Source: Beta vulgaris subsp. vulgaris (lineage: Eukaryota; Streptophyta; Magnoliopsida; Caryophyllales; Amaranthaceae). Taken from it: 64,000 nt of DNA. This document shows, in pieces, positions 36,040-46,350 of this stretch. The stretch lies in NCBI RefSeq assembly GCF_026745355.1, contig NC_079206.1, forward strand, positions 26,665,845 through 26,729,844, in the 5' to 3' direction. Within the stretch, counting starts at the first letter, position 1; the number at the start of each line of letters is the position of its first letter. The translations under genes were made by a program, and so were the position numbers. The notes below the pieces were generated by a model. The model saw only the letters and a list, made by a program, of their open reading frames with translations. It made no database searches and was not told the origin of the DNA.

Positions 36040-37160
36040 TAACTATTTTGGCCTTTTCGCTCCCAAATCGTACTTATCGAGTATTTAACCCCAAATTTCT
36101 TTGAACATGATTATATGAGGATAATATAACTAGTATGTAGATTATTAGGCTTTAATTTGTTGTTGGTTGCATTTCCGGCCTATTTTGGCCTCTTCGCTCC
36201 CAAAATGTACTTATGAAGTGATTTAACCCCAAATTTCTTTGAACATGATTATATGAGTATAATATAACTAGTATGTAGATTTTAGGCTTTAATTTGTTGT
36301 TGGTTGCATTTCGGGAACGAAAAGGCCATTTCCGGCCTATTTTGGCCTTTTCGCTCCCAAATCGTACTTATCGAGTGATTTAACCCCAAATTTCTTTGAA
36401 CATGATTATATGAGATATATAACTAGTATGTAGTTTTAGGCTTTAATTTGTTGTTGGTTGCATTTGGGAACGAAAAGGCCATTTCCGGCCTATTTTGGCC
36501 TATTTGGCCTTTTCGCTCCCAAATCGTACTTATCGAGTGATTTAACCCCAAATTTTCTTTGAACATGATTATATGAGATAATTAACTAGTATGTAGATTT
36601 TAGGCTTTAATTTGTTGTTGGTTGCATTTCGGGAACGAAAAGGCCATTTCCGGCCTATTTTGGTTTTCTCCCCCAAATCGTACTTATCGAGTGATTTAAC
36701 CCCAAATTTTCTTTGAACATGATTATATGAGATAATATAACTAGTATGTAGATTTTAGGCTTTAATTTGTTGTTGGTTGCATTTCGGGAACGAAAAGGCC
36801 ATTTCCGGCCTATTTGGCTTTTTGGCCTTTTCGCTCCCAAATCGTACTTATGAGTGATTTAACCCCAAATTTCTTTGAACATGATTATATGAGATTAATA
36901 TAACTAGTGTGTATATTCTTAGGCTCTAATTTGTTGTTGGTTGCATTTCGGGAACGAAAAGGCCAATTCCGGCATTTTGGCCTATTTTGGCCTTTTCGCT
37001 CCCAAATCGTACTTATCGAGTGATTTAACCCAAAATTCTCTTTGAACATAATTATATGAGGTATCATATAACTAGTGTGTAGATTTTAGGCTTTAATTTG
37101 TTGTTGGTTGCATTTCGGGAACGAAAAGGCCAATTCCGGCCTATTTTGGCCTTTTCGCTC
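36040..37160. repeat. Satellite array A in CACTA-2 (~160-bp unit, ~7 copies)
   Basis: Tandem copies of a unit containing GTACTTATCGAGTGATTTAA, GAACATGATTATATGAG and ACTAGTATGTAGATTTTAGG. Each unit also has GGAACGAAAAGGCC followed closely by GGCCTTTTCGCTCC, a near-perfect stem-loop. Units differ by small indels. The array lies between the Tnp2 stop and the second gene. Confidence 0.9.
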
Positions 37161-37162
37161 CC

Positions 37163-37400
37163 ATTGCACCCCTCCCCCACCCTCCCACTTCCCCCCTCCC
37201 TCTGCTGGCCCCCTCCCCCACCCCCTGCTGCCCCCCTCCCTTGCACACCCCCTCCCTGCACATCCCCTGCCCCTCCCTGCTGCTGCCCCCTTCCCCCTGC
37301 CTGCTGCTGCCCCTTCCCCTCCGCTGCTGCCCCCCTCCCCACCCCCTGCTGCCCCCCTCTCCTGCACACCCCCTCCACACTGCACAGCCCCCTCCCGCCC
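37163..37400. repeat. C-rich tract in CACTA-2
   Basis: About 240 bases dominated by CCCCTCCC and CTGCTGCCCCC. Frames on both strands are open only because of composition. On the minus strand it has many G-runs and could form G-quadruplexes. It sits just before the first exon of the second gene. Confidence 0.8.
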
Positions 37401-37448
37401 TAATTTTTTTTTTATAATTAATTCGTATGTTTGTACAATTTCAGGGAC

Positions 37449-40400
37449 ATGACGGAGGTGCATACGGATACGAGTGCGGAACACACTACCGAGGATGAGT
37501 GTTTCGATTACGAAAAGGAACATCGGCAATTGGTTAAGGCTCGCCGTGAAGAAAAAGGTTTACAAAGGCCAAATAAGAACCTGGAGACAAAAAAGAGGAA
37601 AGGAAGGGGACCTACAAAGTCACTAGGGAAACCCACCCTAATGACTTTGGATTATGATCATTTGGGGAAACCTTGTGGAAAATGGCGTCAAAAGTATGCC
37701 ATGCAAGTTGGGATTTGCATGCATAAGCTCTCCATTCTCCACTCATGGAAAGAGGTGTCCGAGTCTTTGAAGAAGATGGTTTGGGAAGATACTATGGTAA
37801 GATTCGCGTACAATTACATTTAGAATCTTAACACTTTAGTTAAATATACTATGTAATATTTACTAATTTGTGAAATGCGTTCTTTGTAGAATCAATTCCA
37901 TATTCCAAATGATGAAGCGAAGAAGAATGTGTTTCTATCCGCGGTTGCGCAGAGGTTCCGAGACTTCAAGGCCAAGCTAGTGTCGGGGTGGATCACGAAG
38001 TGGAGAAAAGTCGGGGGAGCAACACCTTCTTCTGAGGTTTCACCGGACACATCATTTGAGGCGCCCTCCAAGCTTCCATATCAGATATGGAGGCATATCA
38101 CACCTGAGGAGTGGCATGCATTTGTTGCACAAAAAACAACCCAGAAGCTGTTATAAGAATATTTTACTAGCTAAGATTTAATACTTTTAGATCCAATATT
38201 ATTTTATAACACCATATCTAACCTTTGTTTATATTTGTGTGTTTCAGGCATCTCGTGATAAAAAAGTAGCGCGAATGCAAAAGCTAGGAAGTACTATCAC
38301 CATCTGGGTGCTCAGTCGTATGGTCAGGTGAGAGAATCGTGGATGTATAGCCATTACCCCACGATTGCGTCGACCACGGCATCGGGCACTAGCTCTACGA
38401 CGACAGTTGCACAGCGGCAACCAGATAGAGCGCTCGATTGGTGGTGTTCCATGCATGGGGTTGATGCAAAGGGACAAAGAGTCTTGCCTGATCCCGGAAC
38501 GAAACAGATAGCTAATGCCATTGTAAGTACATATTATAAGTTTTTGATAAGGTATACATAATAATATAACTTGTGCGCTCACGAGTATTTTTCTCTTATC
38601 CTTATGCAGATTGGCTTGAAGGAAAAGGAGGCAACTGGTGAGTTCACTCCTAGAGGACAAGTTGATGTCTTACACGAGACTCTAGGACGGGACCAGTATG
38701 GACGTGTGAGGGCCTTGGAGGTGTCTGCCTCGAGGTGAGAAAGGTGTATGGCGATCAATACACCTCTACGTCAAAATCCAGTGCCTCTAGTGTCCATTCA
38801 GTAGCTACCATAGATTTGGAGGCTATGAAAGCCCAAATTCGAAAGGAGCTCAGAGCGGAGATGACTCAGAATTTCAACGCCATTTTGGCGCAGATGGGCT
38901 TACCAACATTTGGTGCTTTCTCACAGGGCAGTGTTCCTACGCAGCCTGTTCCTACGCAGCCTCATCCATATCCGGAGTTCACGGTAATCATTTAATATCA
39001 CAACTATTGTTCTTAAATGCATGAGTTTCTTACTATATATACGTTGTTTCATAGACTAACTATGAATAGAGTTTTTTTTAAAGGAAGAGACACCATGTGA
39101 GCTATTAAATCAAGTAGATGGTCATGGTAGTTTCATTGTAGTTGCTTATGGATTTGCACAGCCCCCGAGGGACCGGGTACGATTACACAACCAGCCAGTC
39201 GCTGATATTCACTATGTGGTCAGCGTTTCAGACATTGTGCCCGGTTTCGAAGCATTTCCTCTTCCGTTGCCGAATGCAGAAGTTGGTGTACAGTTATTGA
39301 CTGATGCCCTTGGCAGTTATGTTCTATGGCCGCGTGCATTGGTGCGGTTATCAGATCAGGTACAATGATTAACATAAGTTATATACATAGTTTTCTTTTA
39401 TAGTTCCTATATATGATTGTCAGTAATATCTTTTAATTTAACTAATTACTAGGGTTTGGGGAAGGCCGACAGGAAGGGAAAGAAGGTAGCTTCACCTCAG
39501 GGAGGCCGACGTGCCCAAGTGGAGAAAGTAAATGTTTCTACGGCAAAGTCTCCACTCATTACGGATATGGAGGTGGTGCAAGGCCTTACTCAACCGTGCT
39601 TCTGGCTACATGAGTGCGTTAGCGATGCAGACGATGAAGCAATGATTGAGATTAAGTTGTCGGACCGCCAATTCCACTACTTTGAGGATTCATCGACCTT
39701 CATTTCTAAGGTTGATATTAAAATTGAGGAGGAGTTGAATGTTTCCATGATACAAACATTCATGAGGTAATACTTTATTAGTATATAAATTAATAAATAT
39801 ACATATATGCCTTAATTAAGTATTAGTATTCAATCCAACTAATAACTTCCATAATAAGTAAGTTTTATTTTAATCAATATGATTTATCAGGCTATTATCC
39901 AATGATTTGAGGACATCTAGTGAGCCAATGTTCGGTTGGTTATGCCAAGCTTAGTACGAGATGCCAGTTGCGTACAAAACGAAAAGGAGGTGATAGCATA
40001 TCTCAAGGAGTCTTTGAGAGCATGTTCTCGTCTTGGACATAAGATCATTCTTTTTCCTTACCTTGAATTGTATCTTCTTAAACTCACTTTTTACTTTAAT
40101 TAAATTGACCTATTAGTTGTTCTATACGATAATAATAATAACATTTTTATTGTTGTAGGAACCATTGGACACTGATTGCAATATGTTTGCCAACTAACGA
40201 AGTCTACCACTTCGATTCCTTGCGTAAAGAACACTGCGGTCCTTACTACTCAGATCATTGTTAAATAGGTAGCCTAATCGAAACTCAACATATGCACACT
40301 TATTAATATTAAATGTACATCTAATCTTATAATAATGTATTGATGTAGTGTGATGAAGGGGTTAATGCATCTGGACTTCGACCAGGAAAACCTCCTGTTT

Positions 40401-41653
40401 GGCATTTAGTCGAGGTAACATGAGTAATTTTTTGCATCCTTTTATAGAAACACATAATACACATCTAACATGTCATTTATTGCATCCTTTGGTGAATTTT
40501 AGTGTCCAGTACAAGTAGGTGGACTTGCGTGTGGGTATTACGTCATGAGGTTCATGCTCGATATCGTCAACCGTTGCAAAGATGTTGGTGGTCTTCGAAA
40601 AGTATGTAACTCTTAGGTTTCCAATTGTTGTTTGGTTCATTTCGGGAACGAAAAGGCCTATTTTGGCCTATTTTGGCTTTTCGCTCCCAAAATGTACTTA
40701 TGAAGTGATTTAACCCCAAATTCTCTTTGAACATGATTAAATGAGGCATAATATAAGTAGTGTGTAGATTCTTAGGCTTGCATATGTTCTTGGTTGCATT
40801 TTGGGGAACGAAAAGGCCATTTCCGGCCTATTTTGGCCTATTTAGGCCTTTTCGCTCCCAAAATGTACTTATGAAGTGATTTAACCCAAAATTCTCTTTG
40901 ACCATGATTATATGAGGCATAATATAACTATTAGATTTTTAGGCTTGCATATGTTCTTGGTTGCATTTCAGGATCGAAAAGGCCATTTCTAGCCTATTTT
41001 GGCCTTTTCGCTCCCAAAATGTACTTATGAAGTGATTTAACCCCAAATTCTCTTTGAACATGATTATATGAGGCATAATATAACTAGTATGTAGATTCTT
41101 AGGCTTGCATATGTTGTTGGTTGCATTTCGGGAACAAAAAGGCCATTTCCGGCCTATTTTGGCCTATTTTGGCCTTTTCGCTCCCAAAATGTACTTATGA
41201 AGTGATTTAACCCAAAATTCTCTTTGAACATGATTATATGAGGCATAATATAACTAGTATGTAGATTCTTAGGCTTGCATTTGTTGTTGGTTGCATTTCG
41301 GGAACGAAAAGGCCATTTACGGCCTATTTTGGCCTTTTCGCTCCCAAAATGTACTTATCAAGTCATTTAAGCCCAAATTTTCTTTGAACATGAGTATATG
41401 AGATATATTATAACTAGTGTGTAGACTTTTAGGCTTGCATTTGATTTTTATTGAATTTCGGGAAGATATATGTCATTTTTAGAAGTACTAACTACGGTAA
41501 AATGATTGAATTCTTATATATGTGTTTATTCCTTGGTTGTTTTGCAAGGTTTATGCGAATTCCACACCACGTTTGAGGAACTTCACCAAACAAGAAATAG
41601 ATGAAGTTCGGGATAAGTTGGCGTCCCGCATTACCGATGATTGCATAGGATGA
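37449..41653 (+). pseudogene. CACTA-2 second gene: En/Spm-type transposase, DUF8039-like region, Ulp1/C48 protease
   Basis: Part 1 (37449-37796, 37890-38155, then 38249-38523): plant transposase Ptta/En/Spm type, with LTLDYDHLGKPCGKWRQKY type start, WKEVSESLKKMVWEDTM|NQFHIPNDEAKK across a GTAAGA...TAG intron, and HHLGAQSYGQVRESW after one frameshift near 38265. Part 2: a linker exon (38609 on) and a Lys/Glu segment (38735-38995). Part 3 (39084-39359): DUF8039-like, SFIVVAYGFAQPPRDRVRLH. Part 4: Ulp1 cysteine protease with HWTLIAICLP and HFDSL (40165-40220; His and Asp) and QVGGLACGYYVMRFM (40510-40555; Gln and Cys), ending TGA 41651-41653. All catalytic residues are present. Exons are bounded by plausible GT-AG. 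Whether it is one protein or two genes cannot be told; stops near 39953 and 39990 suggest decay or unrecognised introns. Confidence 0.75.
40620..41470. repeat. Satellite array B in CACTA-2 (~160-bp unit, ~5 copies)
   Basis: Same unit as array A, same orientation, with variant segments (TTAGGCTTGCATATGTT). It fills the intron between the Ulp1 catalytic-Cys exon (donor GTATGT at about 40601) and the last exon (acceptor TTTTGCAAG at about 41550). Confidence 0.9.
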
Positions 41654-41789
41654 CATTTAGCTCGAATGTACTAGTTTCTATCAATCCTATGTACACTTTT
41701 TACATTATTAAATATATTTGAAGTTAATTATTACCTTTCTCCACTTGTCATATATTATCGTATTGCAATTTGTATTTTTTTTTTGTCCA

Positions 41790-42190
41790 AGGGAGGTTTT
41801 GGGTGGGGTGGGGTGGGCTGTGGATGGGGGTGTAGGGGTGTGGTAGGGGTGGGCAGGGGGCAGTGGGGTGGGTGGGCTGTGGATGGGGGTGTAGGGGTGT
41901 GGCAGGGGTGGGCAGGGGGCAGTGGGGGTGGGTGGGCTGTGGATGGGGTGCAGGGTGTGGCAGGGGTGGGCAGGGGGCAGTGGGGTGGGGTGGGCTGTGG
42001 AGGGGTATGTAGGGGTGTGGCAGGGGTGGGCAGGGGTGGGCAGGGGGTGTGCAGAGGTAAGGGTGGGGGCTGGGGGTGGGCAGAGGCAGGGGCTGGGGGC
42101 TGGGGGTGGGCAGTGGGTGGGGGCTAGGGGTGGGCAGTGGGTGGGGGCTGGTGGGGGCTGGGGGTGGGCAGTGGGTGCAGGGGTGTGTGC
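41790..42190. repeat. G-rich tandem tract in CACTA-2
   Basis: GGGGTGGG, GGCAGGGGGCAGTGGGG and GGGCTGTGGATGGGG repeat with a period of about 60-65 bases. It has dense G-runs on the plus strand and strong G-quadruplex potential. The long frames here are compositional. Confidence 0.85.
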
Positions 42191-42223
42191 AGGAGCAGGC
42201 TGCAGGAATAAATTAAAGAAAAA

Positions 42224-42600
42224 AAAGGAGAAGGGCTGCGCTAGTTCCAACTAGCGCAACCCTTCTTGCTTAGAGGGCTCCTCAAGCCAGCAGCCCTTCA
42301 AGCTTAAAAGGGTTGCGCTTGTGGAAAAAGCGCAGCCCTTCTAAGCTAGAAGGGCTGCGCTAGTAAAAAAGGCGCAGCCCTTCAAGCTTGGAAGGGCTGT
42401 GCTTTTTAGTAAAAGGCGCAGCCCTTCTAAGCTTGAAGGGCTGCACTTTCTACTAAAAAGTGCAGCCCTTTGTTGTGAAGGGCGGCGCTTTACAGGCGCA
42501 ACCCTTCTTGAAAAGTGAAGGGCTGCTGTTGAAAAGGCTGCTGTCAAAAAGCGCGGCCCTACATGCCATTTTCAGCGCAGCCCTTCTGCATTTTTCCACT
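42224..42600. repeat. Right subterminal repeat block of CACTA-2
   Basis: AAGGGCTGCGCTTTT-type units in alternating orientation, matching the left block, up to the terminal TTTTTCCACTAGTG. Confidence 0.85.
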
Positions 42601-43534
42601 AGTGAAGCACATAGATATATCATCTTCAACTGCAACAATACAACAATTGAAAAATATATAGAGTAAGTAAAATTATGTCTTTTATTTTTTTATTACATTG
42701 TGTCATTTTAATTATAACATATCTACTTTAAATTTCAGAGAACACCAACAATTAGTAAATAGCCATGGGCGAAAGCATAGATGGGATGATGCTCAAAGTC
42801 ATAGTAATGATTTTATTGATTGATTCCAAGAAAAGGTTCAAAGAGAATAGGTTAATGGCCAGTTGTTCTAGTTGGCTAAGGGTCCTAACACTAAGGCTTG
42901 GAGGTACATGGGATATTTTATGAATGGTTATAGGTTTTGCACAAGGGGGCGTGATTCACGTATAATGACTCAAAATAGTGGAGTCACTTTAACAGCCACG
43001 ACTTCAAGTTTTGCTAGTTTAAGGGATCGAAATCCCGTGGATGGAGACGTTACCTACCATGATGTAATAGAAGAAATTATTGAGTTGGATTTTTGGTCTC
43101 AATTTAGTGTTATGTTATTAAAATGTCAATGGTTTCTTGCAGATGTTGATGAGTTTGGGCTTACATTTGTCAATTTCAAAAAGAAATGTTCACAAAGTGA
43201 TCCTTTTGTATTAGCGTCACAAGTTCATCAGGTTTTTTATGTACAAGATCCAGAAGAACATGATATTCACTATGTCATGCAACGGGTTCCAAGAGACTTA
43301 TTCGACTTCAAGGAAGCAATGAATGAGGAAACCTATTAGGAAGAAGCTATTGATTCCAGTGGTAGTGACATACCTAATGTGGATGTAAGTTATACTTATT
43401 CAACTGTTAACGGTGAAGTACGATCAGTGGAAATCACTAACATCGTAGATGCTTTGGATATAACTTACCATGAGGAAGACTTTGAACATGATGATACAAA
43501 TTGGGATTGGATGCATGTTGATACCGATACTTGA

Positions 43535-45649
43535 CTCATAATTTTTAGAGCTTAAGACTGAGTTTTACACTCTTTTACATGTCCTTTAAATCATTTTTGC
43601 TTTTTTCACATTGCTCAATTCTCATTCTGGTTAGGTTTTTTTTACTGTAAAGATACTCATTGAAAGCTTTTCTATCATGAAACTTTTGGGCGCTAGAACT
43701 CTATGTTTCATTATGCTAGATCAATCTTATGTCTGTGCCTGTACAGATGATTGAATATGTGTGTCACTTTTGAAGGAAACATGTATTACTTTTACCGCGT
43801 TAAGCTATCGATTTTAAGATAGTGATGTAATACATATCTAGAACTGGCTAGAACAACTTATAGTTCGTGTCTGTGCTTTAATTTGTAGTCTAAGGGCTAC
43901 TTGTCGCATTCTCTAATTCGAGGTTTATGTGCTACTTATCACATGTTAATTAGCTTGCCCTTCCCCTGATTGATAAATCAAAACAACACTGGGTTACCCT
44001 ATAGCTCAAAATGTCGAAATCTTCGGCCAATCAATGCTCTGCCACTAATTCTAGATTAATGAGCAATAATTTACTTGCTACCGTATAATAGTTTAAGCAA
44101 CTCATGTATAGGAGATACTATGATTGTTTTATTATGGATTAAATTCAGATTAACCAGGAATCGTTGCTGTTGTTGCAATTTCTGCCTGCACTGAACGTAG
44201 ATATGCTTTGTACAAATGAAGGATGCAGCTGAATTTTCTCTATTTTGTAGTTCATTGTTCTGCTTTTTTCAGTTGTAATCATATATTATCGATCCTTGTA
44301 CTAGTTCCATGTTTGTATTGTATTTGAAAGTGAAACTAGTGTACTGTGTCATCACCTTACGATTGCAACCCTCCATCATCAATTATTTGAAGGAGAAAAA
44401 AGATCAATAATACATACGAGTTTCTTACTCTTGTTGTTTTTGCATATTCAACTTAGGAACAGTATTCGGAACCCGCACGTAGTCTTTTTTCATGCTACTG
44501 CTTATTTAATTAAGCCGACTTTGTTTTGTCTGGATTGTTTTTCTAACCACTACTTAATTTTAATTATCACCCACTATAATACTGCCCTCTATTTTGTTTT
44601 TTATTTTTTTGCAGTGGAGTTGAAAGGTATACAATGGGGAAGAATGGGAACACTTGAACATCAGTTGAAGTACTTCCATATGAGAAAGCAAGGTCTGCGA
44701 ACATTGAACAAAATGCAAAAAAACTTAAAGAACTTGGGTTAGAGAAACTAAAAATTATATTTTTGGGTTACTGGGTCACAAAATCAACAGTTGTTTGAAT
44801 TCATAATTAATCACAATTAACATTTTCCATTTCAAAACTGATTCTAGGTTGCAATCGATGAGAAAAAAAGATATAACTCCTAAATGGTGAATTAAAAAAG
44901 TAATAGTTCACGTCTAGTTTGCTTAACTCTACAAAACTGCTACAAAAAAAAACAATTTTACAATAAGTAGTACTCTCGTTGTTTTAGAATTAGAAGTTAA
45001 TTAAGCATGATGTTAATCATGGTGAGAACATAGACAAATATCTCTTTTGTTGCTAATAACATAAACAAATAACAGTGGTACTATGTTATTACTCCATAAT
45101 TAAGACTTGTGAGCTGGATACCGGCCGACAAACTGAAAATAAACTTCTTCTACATCTAATCCTGATATAATACTACTCTAAACTATAGTCTATAAATTGT
45201 TTAAACCGTTTTCACGTCAATAATGATGGGGTTGAAATGTATCTCTCTTAAAATATATGCCAACCATAACTATAAATATATTAAAGTTTAGTTGACCACG
45301 TAATCCAATCAAAACGAAATACACTTCGATCCCTTTGCTGAAAGAAATTAGTTACACTTCTTGTACGATACACAACCAGAAATCACAACAAAACTAAAAT
45401 TCTAGTTAACAGCTATGATATATCGACTTTAACTTTAGTTATTTTCTTTGGTTCAAATTTGGATCTCATGCCGTATTATTCCCTAACGTTAGGTATTCAT
45501 TCAATCAACCAATAATTTTACGGATCTACTCATCTACCAAACAGTTATACTGAATCAATAATATACTCCATGTCATTAGTACTTTAATAGTATTACTAGT
45601 ACTTTGGATAGGAAGATGTCCTGGATCTGTTACAATTATCAAATATATT
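43535..45649. other. No gene seen apart from one exon-like stretch
   Basis: AT-rich sequence, probably the 3' part of CACTA-1. At about 44600-44770, after a TTTTTTGCAG acceptor, a plus-strand frame reads YEKARSANIEQNAKKLKELGL (44679 on), a motif seen at the start of second-gene proteins of plant DNA transposons. It could be an exon of a CACTA-1 accessory gene. Nothing else is supported. Confidence 0.45.
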
Positions 45650-46295
45650 TGTTATGGCTGAATTTTTTGACAGGATGACATTGACGTGACGACGCAATGA
45701 TTCGATGACGTAGCATCATCTGACGAAAAGACATAGAAGATGCAAACCAAAGACATAACGGAGGATGTACAATTAAGAGCAGTGCATTGAATGGTAACGG
45801 TCAGGCCAAATAAGGCAAGAGCGTTTTAAAGCCATAAAGTCAGCCGTTAGAGAGGACAACATTGAAGACGCAGGAGCGTGAGCATAGAAGATTCTCCATG
45901 ATTCAAGCATAGAGATTAATGTAATAATTAGTGAATTTATTTTTGTATTCGTTAGGGGAAAAAGCCAAGGAAAGAAGAAGGCATATAAAAGGGAGAGAGA
46001 GGACAATGACATGTTTTTTACGCAATATTGAGAGAAAGACATTAGAGTGAACTGAACATTCTTGTAAACGACGATCAGTCGCGAAGAAAGATAGTGAACT
46101 ATATTAGTTTGGTGGATCTGCAACCACCCGCGGTTTTTTACCCATCTTCATTGGGGTTTTCCGCGTCACCACTTTTGTGTGTTCATCCCCTTTGACTCCC
46201 TTTGCATTCTTTTGTCGCATCGACTTTAACATCATCTGGTTGACACGTCCCACAAACTTCAATTTCATCATAAGTGATAAATTTTAGCATAAACA
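45650..46295 (+). repeat. 5' LTR of Tat element
   Basis: Starts TGTTATGGCTG and ends AAACA. A good TATA box, ATATAAAA, is at 45983-45990, so transcription should start near 46015. Confidence 0.95.
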
Positions 46296-46350
46296 ATTTG
46301 GCGCCTACCGTGGGGCATAACCAGACCTTCTACTATTCAAAATCCGTCAA

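Larger units (their letters stand above)
31275..42604 (+). mobile_element. Autonomous-type CACTA (En/Spm) element, CACTA-2, complete ends
   Basis: 11,330 bp, bounded by CACTATGGGAAAAAACAG on the left and, on the opposite strand at the right, CACTAGTGGAAAAATGCAG. The 3-bp target duplication is AAG (31272-31274, 42605-42607), as expected of CACTA transposases. Removing the element and one AAG rejoins the CACTA-1 transposase frame (KKQA | HRY). Subterminal blocks of AGGGCTGCGCTTTT units in both orientations fill 31280-31550 and 42224-42600. It carries two genes on the plus strand, two satellite arrays and C-rich and G-rich tracts. Frame changes in both genes suggest this copy is no longer autonomous. 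Confidence 0.95.
26099..43534 (+). mobile_element. Degenerate CACTA element (CACTA-1), split by nested CACTA-2
   Basis: The left terminus is CACTATAAGAAAAAATG at 26099, followed by repeated AGCAACG/CGTTGCT subterminal motifs to about 26290. A Tnp2-type transposase gene starts at 28808 and is interrupted at 31274 by CACTA-2; it resumes at 42608 and ends at 43534. I did not find the right terminus, so the element extends beyond 43534 or is truncated. 26300-28800 holds a leader with intron-like sequence (donor-like AAG|GTTAGTAAT at about 26535) and no coding frame. Confidence 0.8.
28808..43534 (+). pseudogene. CACTA-1 Tnp2 transposase (broken, interrupted)
   Basis: The transposase would bind the element ends and catalyse cut-and-paste movement. 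ATG at 28808 opens a transposase-associated domain (MDQNGMNCSREYEEF, then CPCKRC zinc ligands) broken by TAA at 28916-28918. The tnp2 core follows: 28979-29707, 29738-30076 (LALASDGFNPF, HSTWPVVLINYNLPPW), 30287-30754 (YRHNLDVMRIEKNFFENI), 31021-31274 (SRPEGSIAGGYMMEECLTFCSRY). After CACTA-2 it resumes at 42608 with HRYIIFNCN, then 42740-43340 (DUF4216-like, SDPFVLASQVHQVFYVQDP), ending TGA 43532-43534. At least six stops or frame changes besides the insertion. Confidence 0.87.

Noticed and set aside
37064..37529. Pro-rich and Gly-rich frames on both strands
   Set aside because: The C-rich tract keeps all frames open; composition artefact.
41708..42254. Pro/Thr-rich and Gly/Val/Trp-rich frames
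   Set aside because: Composition of the G-rich tandem tract.
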